Positions 32,523-41,275 are shown, counted from the stretch's first letter. The stretch is 64,000 nt of DNA from Desulfotruncus arcticus DSM 17038 (GCF_900113335.1 NZ_FOOX01000001.1:310001-374000); one strand, 5' to 3'. Translations and numbers: made by a program. The notes: generated by a model from the sequence alone, not told the origin.

Positions 32523-34103
32523 ATGAGTTTTAGTCATGGAATCAACGCCAGCGCAGCAACATTAACACGTTTGCGTACCGGTGAAAGCAAGTGTCCGTAC
32601 AGTGGCATGTGTGTGACATGTCTGGACGGATGCCCGGGGCTGTGCGAAATCGGCAAATCAGCCTTAAGGGGTAAAGAAGTACTATATCCCCAACCATTTG
32701 GCAAAACAACATCAGCTTCTGAAAAAGAATATCCTGTTGACTATTCACATTTTAACATTATGGGTACGGCGGTTGGCGCTTACGGGATAGCTGCAGATTC
32801 AGATCAGGCCATTTTCCCCGCTGTTAACCTGGAAAGTGCCGTTGGTGCGAATGGTGATATCAAGTTGAATTTGCCGGTTGTTGTTGCGGGAATGGGATCA
32901 ACAAACGTCGCGTCCAATAACTGGAACCACCTGGCGGCAGGTGCTGCCATTTGCGGTGTTGGCATTGTGATAGGCGAAAACGTTTGCGCAATGGACCCCA
33001 ATTCCGAAATCCAAAACGGGCGTATCGTCCACTCACCCAATATGGCAAGAAGAGTTAAGGATTTCCAGGAATGGTATAACGGAAAAGGTTTTATTGCGGT
33101 TCAAGCCAATGTAGAGGATACTTCACTGGGTACCCAGGAATATGTTCTGGAGAAGCTTGGTGTTGAAGCTGTTGAGCTTAAATGGGGCCAGGGAGCTAAG
33201 GACATCGGTGGAGAGGTTAAGTTGGATTCCCTGGAAAGAGCATTGCAGCTTAAGAGTCGTGGCTATATTGTGCTGCCCAATCCTGAAGATCCCAAAGTCC
33301 AGGCTGCCTTTAAAGCCGGAGCCTTCGGGGAATTCGAACGTCACTCCAGAATAGGGTTTGTAGAATATGAATCATTTATGTCCAGAGTTGAGCATCTGCG
33401 TAATGCCGGAGCCAAATATGTAATGTTGAAAACCGGCGCCTACCGTCCGGCAGACCTTGCTCGTGCTGTTAAATATGCTTCCGATGCCAAACTGGACCTG
33501 TTGACCGTTGACGGAGCCGGTGGCGGCACAGGTATGAGTCCCTGGCGGATGATGAATGAGTGGGGCATACCTACTGTTTATATTCAAGCACTGCTGGTTA
33601 AGTATCTTGATAAGCTTGCCGCCAAAGGTGCTTATATTCCCCCTGTGGCCATTGCCGGAGGGTTTACCCTTGAAGACCATATGTTCAAGGGTCTGGCTAT
33701 GGGGGCGCCATATACAAAGGCAATTGGTATGGCCAGGTCTGCCCTTACCGCTGCAATGGTTGGTAAAAATGTCGGTGAAGGCATTAAGAACGGCAAAGTT
33801 CCGAATGAACATAAAAAGTACGGTGAAACTCTGGAACAAATATTTATCGGTGCCGAAGAGCTTAAAGATAAACTGGGCGCCGGGGAATTCAGCCGTCTGC
33901 CCGTTGGAGCAATTGGTGTTTATAGCTACTTTGAGCGCCTGGCTCAAGGATTGCGCCAATTTATGTGCGGAGCCCGCAAGTTCAGCCTGGAGCATATGAC
34001 CAGGAATGATCTGGTTGCTTTAACCAGAGAAGCTTCGGAAGTAAGCGGTATTCAATATATTATGGATTGTGATGCTGATGAGGCGGAACAAATCCTAAGT
34101 TAA
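32523..34103 (+). CDS. FMN-binding glutamate synthase-like protein with N-terminal cysteine cluster
   Basis: A 526-residue protein with the FMN TIM barrel of glutamate synthase (NLPVVVAGMGSTNVASNNWN, ELKWGQGAKDIGGEVKL, LLTVDGAGGGTGMSPWRMM, PVAIAGGFTLEDHMFKGLAMG). The N-terminus has five cysteines, CPYSGMC-VTC-LDGC-PGLC (24, 30, 33, 37, 41), likely an iron-sulfur site. No amidotransferase or GXGXG domain is present, so it is a stand-alone relative of the split enzyme at 15157. It lies 132 bp after glnA paralogue 1, likely in the same unit. The reaction is unknown; it could be ammonia-dependent glutamate formation or another FMN reaction. Confidence 0.82.
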   Translation: MSFSHGINASAATLTRLRTGESKCPYSGMCVTCLDGCPGLCEIGKSALRGKEVLYPQPFGKTTSASEKEYPVDYSHFNIMGTAVGAYGIAADSDQAIFPAVNLESAVGANGDIKLNLPVVVAGMGSTNVASNNWNHLAAGAAICGVGIVIGENVCAMDPNSEIQNGRIVHSPNMARRVKDFQEWYNGKGFIAVQANVEDTSLGTQEYVLEKLGVEAVELKWGQGAKDIGGEVKLDSLERALQLKSRGYIVLPNPEDPKVQAAFKAGAFGEFERHSRIGFVEYESFMSRVEHLRNAGAKYVMLKTGAYRPADLARAVKYASDAKLDLLTVDGAGGGTGMSPWRMMNEWGIPTVYIQALLVKYLDKLAAKGAYIPPVAIAGGFTLEDHMFKGLAMGAPYTKAIGMARSALTAAMVGKNVGEGIKNGKVPNEHKKYGETLEQIFIGAEELKDKLGAGEFSRLPVGAIGVYSYFERLAQGLRQFMCGARKFSLEHMTRNDLVALTREASEVSGIQYIMDCDADEAEQILS

Positions 34104-34127
34104 ACAAAATAAGACATTTTTTAAGTA

Positions 34128-34157
34128 TTGCTTTTTAAGAATTAACTAGTTTATAAT
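34128..34157 (+). promoter_or_regulatory. Possible promoter of ANTAR gene 2
   Basis: TTGCTT (34128-34133), 18-bp spacer, TATAAT (34152-34157); an alternative TATAAT lies at 34161-34166. Transcription would start about 10 bp before the P1 hairpin of the leader. Confidence 0.4.
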
Positions 34158-34176
34158 TATTATAATGAAAAATTAG

Positions 34177-34254
34177 TGATACAATGTCGTATCATATTTA
34201 AAGGCAACGTTGCCCTCATTAGGTATAAATTTATGCCATGGGGGCATTTATTTT
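34177..34254 (+). promoter_or_regulatory. ANTAR-target attenuator of ANTAR gene 2 (autoregulation)
   Basis: The most canonical copy in the window. P1 TGATAC-AATGTC-GTATCA (34177-34194) and P2 GGC-AACGTT-GCC (34203-34214) both have hexaloops with A1 and G4. P2 overlaps the terminator arm TGCCCTCAT (34211-34219), which pairs with ATGGGGGCA (34238-34246) and is followed by TTTATTTT. The gene downstream encodes an ANTAR protein, so it appears to control its own transcription. Confidence 0.85.
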
Positions 34255-34284
34255 CTATATGGACCTTTTAGGGAGGAAAACTCC

Positions 34285-34872
34285 ATGAGCGAACACAGAA
34301 TTGTCCTGGTAGGTGCCGACACAATGTGGCGCAAAAACGTTAAAGCAATGCTAAGTAAATATGGCTACTGGGTTGTTGGCGAAGCCGGAGACGGTGTTAG
34401 CGCGCTGAAAATGGTTCGTAGCAGGCAGCCTGATTTATTGATCATAGATGCCGCATTACAAAGCATGGATGGTTTTCAAGTAGCTAAAATTGTAAACGAA
34501 GATAAACTTGCTCCGGTAATTGCTACAGCTGATGCAAGTTTTCAGGGTGTAATGGAAAAAGCCAAGGAGGCCAAAGTATTCTCACTGTTGTTTAAGCCAA
34601 TAATTGAAAGCAGCCTTTTACCAGCCATCGAACTGGCTTTAACCAACTATCAGGAAATAGCTTCCCTGGAAAAGCAAATCAAAGAATTACAGGATACGCT
34701 GGAAACGCGTAAATTAGTTGAGAGAGCCAAGGGCATATTAACAGAAACATTAGGGTTAACCGAGGCTGAAGCTTTTAGACGCATGCAAAGGCAAAGCATG
34801 AACAAGCGTGTCTCCATGCGGGTAATTGCAGAAGCTGTGATTATGTCTCAGTCATTAAAAACAAAAAAATAA
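34285..34872 (+). CDS. ANTAR-domain response regulator 2 (RNA-binding antiterminator)
   Basis: A 195-residue receiver-linker-ANTAR protein, paralogous to the one at 30313. The receiver keeps LLIIDAALQSMDG (phospho-acceptor-type Asp), an alanine/threonine-like ATADAS and the lysine in LLFKPIIE, but has only one acidic residue after strand 1 (VLVGADTMW). The linker helix IKELQDTLETRKLVERAKGI leads into the ANTAR domain (GLTEAEAFRRMQRQSMNKRV). I start it at the ATG at 34285, behind GGGAGG; the frame upstream runs through the attenuator. It is followed directly by the attenuator and gene of glnA paralogue 2. No histidine kinase is adjacent. Confidence 0.9.
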   Translation: MSEHRIVLVGADTMWRKNVKAMLSKYGYWVVGEAGDGVSALKMVRSRQPDLLIIDAALQSMDGFQVAKIVNEDKLAPVIATADASFQGVMEKAKEAKVFSLLFKPIIESSLLPAIELALTNYQEIASLEKQIKELQDTLETRKLVERAKGILTETLGLTEAEAFRRMQRQSMNKRVSMRVIAEAVIMSQSLKTKK

Positions 34873-34873
34873 A

Positions 34874-34945
34874 GGTTTCATAAAAACCAAAAGGCAACGG
34901 CGCCTTTAAAAACGGTTTAGTTAACTGTTTTTAAAGGCGTTTTTT
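34874..34945 (+). promoter_or_regulatory. ANTAR-target attenuator of glnA paralogue 2
   Basis: P2 hairpin AAGGC-AACGGC-GCCTT (34891-34906) has A1 and G4 in the loop. Its 3' arm starts the terminator GCCTTTAAAAACGG (34902-34915) / CTGTTTTTAAAGGC (34925-34938), then GTTTTTT. The preceding hairpin GGTTT-CATAA-AAACC (34874-34888) lacks the loop signature. Because it starts 2 bp after the ANTAR stop codon, it probably acts as an intra-operon attenuator. Confidence 0.8.
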
Positions 34946-34964
34946 AAGAAAGGTGGGACTAGCA

Positions 34965-36302
34965 ATGAGTGATATCATCTCAACTAAAGCTGAGGTAATG
35001 GAAAAAGCAAAAGAAGCCAACGTAAAATTTATCCGTCTTCAATTTACGGACATCCTCGGGGTTTTAAAAAATGTTGCCATACCTGTTGATCAGCTTGAGA
35101 AAGCGTTGGATGGAGAACTTATGTTTGACGGTTCTTCAATCCACGGTTTTGCCAGAATTGAGGAATCAGACATGTATCTTAGGCCTGATCCGAAAACCTT
35201 TGCTGTTTTCCCCTGGCGTCCCCGGGACGGTGCCGTGGCCAGGCTTATGTGTGATATCTATAATCCTGATGGCACTCCGTACATCGGATGTCCCCGCAAT
35301 ACCCTCAAAAGGGTAATGGCAGAGGCGGAAGAACTCGGCTACACCATGCAAGTTGGCCCTGAACTGGAATTTTTCCTTTTCCATATTGATGAAAATGGTT
35401 ATCCGAGTCTGAAAACCCACGACCGGGCCGGTTATTTTGATTTGACCCCGATTGATATGGGTGAAGATGCCCGCCGCAATATGGTTCTAACCCTGGAAGA
35501 AATGGGTTTTGAAATTGAGGCTTCGCACCACGAAGTCGCACCGGGGCAGCACGAAATTGACTTTAAATATTCCGACGCTTTAGATATTGCCGATAAAATT
35601 GTAACTTTCAAATTTGTTGTCAGAACCATTGCCCAAAGGCATGGGCTTCATGCCACTTTTATGCCCAAACCGGTTTTTGGCATTAACGGTAGCGGCATGC
35701 ATATGAATCAAAGCCTGTTTAAAGAAGGCCAAAATGCTTTCTTTGATCCTGAAAGCCCATTGCAACTCAGCCAGGAGGCCTGCAATTATATCGGAGGGTT
35801 ACTGAAGCACGCCCGTGCGATCAGTGCTATATCAAACCCTACGGTTAATTCCTATAAGAGGCTTGTGCCTGGTTATGAAGCTCCTGTTTATCTCGCCTGG
35901 AGCGGACGTAACAGAAGTCCGTTAATTAGGATTCCTGCTAAGCGAGGAATGAGCACCAGAGTGGAATTAAGAAATCCGGACCCGTCCTGTAATCCTTATC
36001 TGGCTATTGCCGCCTGCTTAAAAGCCGGTCTTGACGGCATTAAAACAGGCATAACCCCACCGCCGCCATGCGATAGGAATATTTATGAGATGACCAAAAC
36101 CGAACGTGAGGAATTTGGTATTGGTAGTCTGCCCGGCAGTTTAGAAGAGGCCCTGGCGGAACTGGCCGCCGACGATGTAGTAAAAGACGCTTTGGGCCCG
36201 CACATTTTTAGTAAATATGTTGAAGCAAAAACCACCGAGTGGGAGCAGTACCGTGTTCAAGTGCACCACTGGGAAATTGAAGAATACCTTACTCGTTTTT
36301 AA
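34965..36302 (+). CDS. glnA: Glutamine synthetase type I-alpha (paralogue 2)
   Basis: A 445-residue glutamine synthetase making glutamine from glutamate, ammonia and ATP, acting as a dodecamer. All hallmarks are intact: [65 protein letters not shown] (flap Glu) and [17 protein letters not shown] (metal Glu). The adenylylation-site tyrosine region of the beta type is not evident, which fits the short Gram-positive alpha type. I start at the ATG at 34965 after AAAGGTGGG. It follows ANTAR gene 2 with an attenuator between them and ends in its own terminator. Confidence 0.94.
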   Translation: MSDIISTKAEVMEKAKEANVKFIRLQFTDILGVLKNVAIPVDQLEKALDGELMFDGSSIHGFARIEESDMYLRPDPKTFAVFPWRPRDGAVARLMCDIYNPDGTPYIGCPRNTLKRVMAEAEELGYTMQVGPELEFFLFHIDENGYPSLKTHDRAGYFDLTPIDMGEDARRNMVLTLEEMGFEIEASHHEVAPGQHEIDFKYSDALDIADKIVTFKFVVRTIAQRHGLHATFMPKPVFGINGSGMHMNQSLFKEGQNAFFDPESPLQLSQEACNYIGGLLKHARAISAISNPTVNSYKRLVPGYEAPVYLAWSGRNRSPLIRIPAKRGMSTRVELRNPDPSCNPYLAIAACLKAGLDGIKTGITPPPPCDRNIYEMTKTEREEFGIGSLPGSLEEALAELAADDVVKDALGPHIFSKYVEAKTTEWEQYRVQVHHWEIEEYLTRF

Positions 36303-36343
36303 TGCAAATTTTTATAAATTTAACATGTTTGTTTCCATCCTCC

Positions 36344-36378
36344 GCCCTGATCCCATGTTGGAACAGGGCCATTTTTTT
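36344..36378 (+). terminator. Intrinsic terminator after glnA paralogue 2
   Basis: Stem GCCCTG (36344-36349) / CAGGGC (36364-36369) with a 14-base loop and seven T after CA. Confidence 0.65.
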
Positions 36379-36466
36379 CGTTTGTTGCTGTCTAAAGCCG
36401 TCATAGCTAAAAAATACTAGCTTTTTGTTACGTATGTGTTATACTAAATTATAAAAATAACAGAGT

Positions 36467-36545
36467 ACGAGGAAGTGCTCGTTACCGGGGCAAAGGAGCC
36501 TTCATGGCAGTAAGCGATAGCTACTGCCTTGTAAAGGCTTTTTTT
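36467..36545 (+). promoter_or_regulatory. ANTAR-target attenuator of glnA paralogue 3
   Basis: P1 ACGAG-GAAGTG-CTCGT (36467-36482; loop G1, G4) and P2 GGC-AAAGGA-GCC (36489-36500; loop A1, G4). The P2 3' arm overlaps the terminator, in which AGCCTT pairs with AAGGCT enclosing GGCAGTA/TACTGCC, followed by seven or more T (to 36545). A possible promoter is TTGTTA (36425) with TATAAA (36450). The gene starts about 50 bp downstream. Confidence 0.8.
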
Positions 36546-36597
36546 GTAATTAGCCCCGGGTGTTATAGCTCAACTCAAAGGAGAGGTGTGGCATTCA

Positions 36598-37929
36598 GTG
36601 ACTGAACTTACCAAGGATGATGTGCGCAATCTTGTAAAGGAATATAACGTCAAATTTGTAAGACTTCAATTCACTGATATCTTCGGTGTGTTGAAAAATG
36701 TTTCCATTCCTGTGGAACAACTAGACAAAGCTCTTAATGATGAACTAATGTTTGATGGTTCTTCCATTGAAGGTTTTGTCCGCATTGAAGAATCGGATAT
36801 GTATTTGAGGCCTGACCCGTCCACTTTTGTGGTATTCCCCTGGAAACCCAGAGAAGGTTCGGTTGCGCGCTTAATATGTGATATATACAATTCCGACGGT
36901 ACTCCGTTTATCGGTGACCCGCGTAATGTACTGCGCAGAGCAGTGGCAGAAGCGGAGGCAATGGGCTATTCAATGAACGTGGGGCCGGAAGCGGAATTTT
37001 TCCTTTTTCACGTTAATGAGGAAGGACAACCAACAACAATTACCCACGACAGAGCCGGTTATTTTGATATGACACCGGTGGACCTGGGGGAAAACGCGCG
37101 CAGGGATATGGTGATGACCCTGCAGCAAATGGGCTTTGAAATTGAGGCTTCGCATCACGAAGTGGCTCCGGGCCAGCATGAAATTGACTTCAAGTATTCC
37201 GATGCTTTAGATATTGCCGATAAAGTTGTAACTTTTAAGTTTGTCGTGCGGACTATCGCCCAAAGACACGGATTGCACGCAACTTTCATGCCCAAGCCCA
37301 TATTCGGCATAGCCGGATCCGGCATGCACCTAAACCAGTCTTTGATGAAAAACAATAGTAACGCTTTTTATGATCCCGATGCGCCAAACCAGCTTAACGA
37401 AGATTGTTTGCACTATATTGGAGGTTTGATTAAACACATACCTGCCATTACGGCTATTACCAATCCAACAATTAACTCCTATAAAAGACTTGTTTCAGGC
37501 TATGAAGCACCTGTTTACATCGCCTGGTCTTATAGAAACAGAAGCCCGTTAATCAGGGTGCCTGCCAAACGAGGGCAGTCCACCCGCATTGAGTTGCGCA
37601 GTCCCGACCCATCCTGTAACCCATATCTGGCTCTGGCAGTATGCCTGAAAGCAGGACTGGACGGTATCAAAAATAAAATTAAGTGTCCCAATCCCTGTGA
37701 CAGAAACATTTACGAACTTACCCGGCAGGAACGCAAGGAACTGGGGATTAATACTCTGCCCGATAGTCTTTATGACGCCATGGCCAATCTAGCAGCTGAT
37801 GATATTGTTAAGGAAGCTTTGGGACCGCACGTGCTGCAGCGTTTCCTGGAAGCTAAAAAAATTGAATGGGATAATTACCGCATGCAGGTTCACCCCTGGG
37901 AGCTAGACCTATATTTAACAAAATTTTAA
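36598..37929 (+). CDS. glnA: Glutamine synthetase type I-alpha (paralogue 3)
   Basis: A 443-residue glutamine synthetase very similar to paralogue 2. Catalytic and metal residues are complete: [16 protein letters not shown] (with the Arg62-equivalent needed for feedback control in B. subtilis), [43 protein letters not shown] and [18 protein letters not shown] prefer the GTG at 36598, with GGAGAGG 11 bp upstream, over the GTG at 36586, which lies against the site. A gap of only 14 bp separates it from the acetolactate synthase small-subunit gene. Confidence 0.94.
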   Translation: MTELTKDDVRNLVKEYNVKFVRLQFTDIFGVLKNVSIPVEQLDKALNDELMFDGSSIEGFVRIEESDMYLRPDPSTFVVFPWKPREGSVARLICDIYNSDGTPFIGDPRNVLRRAVAEAEAMGYSMNVGPEAEFFLFHVNEEGQPTTITHDRAGYFDMTPVDLGENARRDMVMTLQQMGFEIEASHHEVAPGQHEIDFKYSDALDIADKVVTFKFVVRTIAQRHGLHATFMPKPIFGIAGSGMHLNQSLMKNNSNAFYDPDAPNQLNEDCLHYIGGLIKHIPAITAITNPTINSYKRLVSGYEAPVYIAWSYRNRSPLIRVPAKRGQSTRIELRSPDPSCNPYLALAVCLKAGLDGIKNKIKCPNPCDRNIYELTRQERKELGINTLPDSLYDAMANLAADDIVKEALGPHVLQRFLEAKKIEWDNYRMQVHPWELDLYLTKF

Positions 37930-37943
37930 CGCGGAGGTGTATT

Positions 37944-38438
37944 ATGACTCACACACTGGCTGTACTCGTGTTAAACAAACCGGGTGTTCTGGCACGTATT
38001 GCCGGCCTGCTCAGCAGACGCGTATTCAATATTGAAAGCATCGCTGCCGGCTATACAGAAGAGCCTGACATTACCAGAATAACAATCGCTGTAAATGGTG
38101 ATGACCGCGTGCTGGAACAGGTTATTAACCAACTGTCCAAATTGGTAGATGTAATTAATATCACCAAAATGGAAGATCGTGATTCAATTGAAAGGGAATT
38201 AGCCCTGATCAAAGTTCAGGCTGACCCTGAAAAGCGCCGGGACATTGTTGACATTGTCCAGATCTTCAGAGCCAATATTGTTGACGTGGGCAAAGAAACC
38301 ATGGTAATTCAGATTATTGGGGACGAGCAGAAGATTACCGCCTTTACGCACGTACTGGAACAACAGGGTATCGTTGAAATGGTACGTACCGGTAAAATAG
38401 CCCTTTCACGCCAGCCGGAACCAGCTAAGTGTAAATAA
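37944..38438 (+). CDS. ilvH: Acetolactate synthase small (regulatory) subunit, orphan
   Basis: A 164-residue regulatory subunit of acetohydroxyacid synthase, the first enzyme of branched-chain amino-acid synthesis. The N-terminal ACT domain (HTLAVLVLNKPGVLARIAGL, RRVFNIESIAAG) binds valine; the C-terminal half (LALIKVQADPEKRRDIVDI) activates the large subunit. Length and order are normal. The large-subunit gene is not beside it. It sits 14 bp after glnA paralogue 3, GCGGAGGTG precedes its ATG, and it is probably co-transcribed, which would place it under the ANTAR attenuator. Confidence 0.92.
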   Translation: MTHTLAVLVLNKPGVLARIAGLLSRRVFNIESIAAGYTEEPDITRITIAVNGDDRVLEQVINQLSKLVDVINITKMEDRDSIERELALIKVQADPEKRRDIVDIVQIFRANIVDVGKETMVIQIIGDEQKITAFTHVLEQQGIVEMVRTGKIALSRQPEPAKCK

Positions 38439-38446
38439 GGGTAGTA

Positions 38447-38477
38447 TTGACACGAATATATAAAGTATGTATATAAT
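38447..38477 (+). promoter_or_regulatory. Promoter of the EndoAI/EndoA module
   Basis: Exact SigA boxes TTGACA (38447-38452) and TATAAT (38472-38477) with a long 19-bp spacer, 34 bp before the GTG of the antitoxin gene. The spacer length may make it dependent on an activator or weak. Confidence 0.6.
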
Positions 38478-38511
38478 AGTGTGATATAACTGGTTTTACG
38501 GGGGGTTTGCT

Positions 38512-38790
38512 GTGGCACAGGTGAAGCGGGTAATGATCAGCCTACCGGAGTATTTGCTTACCGAAATAGATTGTATAGCGGCTTCCGAAAATCGTAATCG
38601 CAGTGAATTTGTAAGGGAAGCTATGAAATTGTACATTGCTGAACGCAAGCGCAGTTTATTAAGGGAAGAAATGAAAAAAGGATATCTTGAAATGGCAAGA
38701 ATAAATCTTGCCCTGGCCATTGAACAATACAGGCTGGAATCAGAGGTTTCCATGGTTTTTGATGGGGCGGTAGCGGGAGGCAAACGTTAA
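38512..38790 (+). CDS. ndoAI: EndoAI-type antitoxin, CopG/ribbon-helix-helix
   Basis: A 92-residue antitoxin. The N-terminal ribbon-helix-helix DNA-binding domain is clear ([36 protein letters not shown]), and the C-terminal part is the toxin-binding tail. The start is GTG behind GGGGGG. It overlaps the toxin gene by 1 bp (TAATG), so expression is coupled. As in Bacillus NdoAI it should repress its own promoter at 38447. Here it follows ilvH instead of the alanine racemase gene seen in Bacillus. Confidence 0.9.
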   Translation: MAQVKRVMISLPEYLLTEIDCIAASENRNRSEFVREAMKLYIAERKRSLLREEMKKGYLEMARINLALAIEQYRLESEVSMVFDGAVAGGKR

Positions 38791-39140
38791 TGCAAATACG
38801 CCGCGGTGAAATTTATTACGCCGACCTTAGCCCTGTGGTTGGTTCGGAGCAGGGAGGTACCCGCCCAGTTTTAATTTTACAAAATGATATTGGCAATCAG
38901 TATAGCCCAACTACCATTGTTGCCGCGATAACCTCTCAAATTGCCAAGGCTAAGCTGCCTACACACGTAGAACTGCCGGCAGGACAAGCAGGATTAGGCA
39001 AAAATTCCGTTATACTATTGGAACAGGTTCGTACTATAGATAAAAGCAGGCTAATGGAAAAGGTAGCACTGCTGCAAAATGAAATGATGGTTAAGGTTAA
39101 CCAGGCCGTTGAAATTAGCCTTGGACTTGTCGATATATAA
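38790..39140 (+). CDS. ndoA: EndoA/MazF-type mRNA interferase toxin
   Basis: A 116-residue MazF-family endoribonuclease. It opens with the family motif [20 protein letters not shown], which contains the catalytic arginine region, then [23 protein letters not shown] and [13 protein letters not shown] (catalytic Thr/Ser region). It is closest in form to B. subtilis EndoA (NdoA), which cuts UACAU, though the target here is not known. Its partner antitoxin lies directly upstream. Length is standard. Confidence 0.94.
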   Translation: MQIRRGEIYYADLSPVVGSEQGGTRPVLILQNDIGNQYSPTTIVAAITSQIAKAKLPTHVELPAGQAGLGKNSVILLEQVRTIDKSRLMEKVALLQNEMMVKVNQAVEISLGLVDI

Positions 39141-39155
39141 ATTGAAGCACTTTAA

Positions 39156-39182
39156 ACCGTTGCCAGGTGCAGCGGTTTTTTG
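39156..39182 (+). terminator. Intrinsic terminator after ndoA
   Basis: Stem ACCGTTGC (39156-39163) / GCAGCGGT (39169-39176), loop CAGGT, T-run. Confidence 0.8.
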
Positions 39183-39338
39183 CGTTTAAAGCATATAATA
39201 AATGAGTAACTATAAAAGATATAAGGAAAATTGCGAAGCGCACGGAGGGAAGCACCGGAGCGCCAGATACAAGTAACTTAAAAACTTTTTCAGGATAGGA
39301 TGGTTATTTAAAAAACATATGGAAAGGAAGTGTGAGGA

Positions 39339-40067
39339 TTGCGTCGTCCTGTAATAGGCATAACCTGTTCTTTTGACTATAACATAAACAAATTTCAACT
39401 GGGCGGTGATTATGTGGAAGCGGTGCGGGCCGCGGGGGGAACACCACTAATCCTACCTCATGAAGAGCACTCAATTGACGGGATAATCAACGTAATCGGC
39501 GGTTTGCTGCTTTCAGGCGGGGGTGATATTGATCCCTGTTACATAGGCAAAGAGCCCTGGCCACAAAGCGGGAACATTGATCCCCTCCGCGATGTTTTTG
39601 AATTAACCATCACATCCAGAGCCATAGCGGAAGGAATTCCGGTATTCGGCATTTGCCGGGGTATGCAAGTGATGAACGTTGCGGCAGGCGGCGACATTTG
39701 CCAGGATATTTATCGCAGCCTGCCTGAAGCCCATAAACACACTCAGGAAGCGCCCCGCTGGTATCCAACCCACAATATAAAAATAATCGAAAATACACTG
39801 TTGAGAAAAATAATTGGTTTAGACGAACTGCGTGTCAACTCATATCATCATCAAGCAATTAACCTTGCTGCACCGGGATTTCGTATCTCAGCCTGCTCCA
39901 GTGATGGTGTAGCCGAGGCCATTGAAGGATTGGGACATGATTATATACTGGGTGTGCAGTTTCACCCGGAGAATATGTTTAAACGTTATCCTATAATGCT
40001 CAACCTGTTTAAATGTCATATTGACGCATCAGCACGTTATTTGTCGACGAGAAGTCAGAATCGTTAA
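39339..40067 (+). CDS. Class I glutamine amidotransferase, gamma-glutamyl hydrolase type (PuuD-like)
   Basis: A 242-residue peptidase C26 family protein. The nucleophile is Cys106 in FGICRGMQVMN, and the His-Glu pair is in LGVQFHPENM. SGGGDIDPCYIG and NSYHHQAI are typical of the PuuD/gamma-glutamyl-gamma-aminobutyrate hydrolase branch, which cleaves gamma-glutamyl amides. The start is TTG (39339) with GGAAGTGTGAGG upstream. It is followed by an amidohydrolase. In a cluster with a glutamine-synthetase-like protein of altered active site, a role in gamma-glutamyl compound metabolism is tempting but unproven. Confidence 0.87.
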   Translation: MRRPVIGITCSFDYNINKFQLGGDYVEAVRAAGGTPLILPHEEHSIDGIINVIGGLLLSGGGDIDPCYIGKEPWPQSGNIDPLRDVFELTITSRAIAEGIPVFGICRGMQVMNVAAGGDICQDIYRSLPEAHKHTQEAPRWYPTHNIKIIENTLLRKIIGLDELRVNSYHHQAINLAAPGFRISACSSDGVAEAIEGLGHDYILGVQFHPENMFKRYPIMLNLFKCHIDASARYLSTRSQNR

Positions 40068-40126
40068 AAGGGAAAAGCACTGTTTCTACCGAAATACTTT
40101 TTAAATGACAAAACAGGTGATATAAA

Positions 40127-41275
40127 ATGCATGCAATTATCGGCGGTACTGTATTTACAATGAGAGGACCCGTTTTAACCCGGGGTACGATATTAATTGA
40201 AAAAGGCAAAATACTTGCTGTTGGTAACGATATTAAAATACCAAAGCAGGCCGATATATATGACGCGACGGGCATGGTAGTCATGCCCGGTTTTATTGAC
40301 GCTCATACCCATCTGGGGATAGTTGAGGAAATATACAGGATTGAGGGCGATGATGTCAACGAGAACACTGACCCGGTAACCCCGCACCTCAGGGCGATTG
40401 ACGCTGTTAACCCTGCTGACCTTGGATTTAAAGATGCCCTGGCAGCAGGAATAACCACCGTTGTTACCGGGCCGGGAAGTTCCAACATTATTGGTGGTGA
40501 AATGGCAGTAATCAAAACCTGCGGCACCGTAATTGACGACATGATCGTACGCTTCCCGGTTGGGTTAAAGGCGGCACTTGGTGAGAACCCAAAACGCAAT
40601 TATGGAGAAAATAAAAAGTCACCCGCAACCAGAATGGCTTCAGCCGCTATACTGCGGGAAACCCTGGTTAAGGGATTGGAATATTTAAAGAAAATTAACC
40701 AGCCGGAACAAGCAGAGCGGGATTTAAAAATGGAAGCTATTGCCCGCGTGCTGCGCCGAGAAATTCCACTGCGAGTGCATGCCCACCGGGCTGACGATAT
40801 TATGACGGCATTGCGGATTGGTGCGGAATTCAACCTTTTATTGATTATCGAGCACTGCACGGAAGGCCAACTAATTGCCGATAGGCTGGCATCAGCCGGT
40901 ATACCTGCCGTTGTAGGTCCTGTAATGGTAAACAGGGCTAAGGTGGAGTTAAAGGAGCGCAGTCTTGAAACAGCTGCAGCATTAGCCCAAAAAGGCGTAA
41001 ATTTTGCTATCATGACTGATCATCCCGTGGTGCCTATACAATACCTGACCATATCAGCGGGACTTACCGTTCGGGGCGGATTAAGCGAGGAGCAGGCACT
41101 AAAGTCCATAACTATAAATGCAGCCAGATTGATTGGGCTGGATAATCGCATCGGGAGCATAGCTCAAGGCATGGATGGGGATATAGTTATTTTAAGTGGT
41201 CATCCTTTTGATCTCAGAACCATAATAAAAAGAGTTTATGTTAACGGCAAAGTTTCTTATCAAGATTATTTATAA
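40127..41275 (+). CDS. Amidohydrolase family protein
   Basis: A 382-residue metal-dependent amidohydrolase. The metal motif DAHTHLG (about residue 60) follows a beta-sandwich start, with later ligands in RVHAHRADDI (about 215), IIEHCTEG (about 240) and MTDHPVV (about 305). The C-terminal ITINAARLIGLDNRIGSIAQ and GMDGDIVIL are typical of the imidazolonepropionase/dihydroorotase-like group. The gene follows the amidotransferase by 59 bp. The substrate is unknown. Confidence 0.85.
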   Translation: MHAIIGGTVFTMRGPVLTRGTILIEKGKILAVGNDIKIPKQADIYDATGMVVMPGFIDAHTHLGIVEEIYRIEGDDVNENTDPVTPHLRAIDAVNPADLGFKDALAAGITTVVTGPGSSNIIGGEMAVIKTCGTVIDDMIVRFPVGLKAALGENPKRNYGENKKSPATRMASAAILRETLVKGLEYLKKINQPEQAERDLKMEAIARVLRREIPLRVHAHRADDIMTALRIGAEFNLLLIIEHCTEGQLIADRLASAGIPAVVGPVMVNRAKVELKERSLETAAALAQKGVNFAIMTDHPVVPIQYLTISAGLTVRGGLSEEQALKSITINAARLIGLDNRIGSIAQGMDGDIVILSGHPFDLRTIIKRVYVNGKVSYQDYL

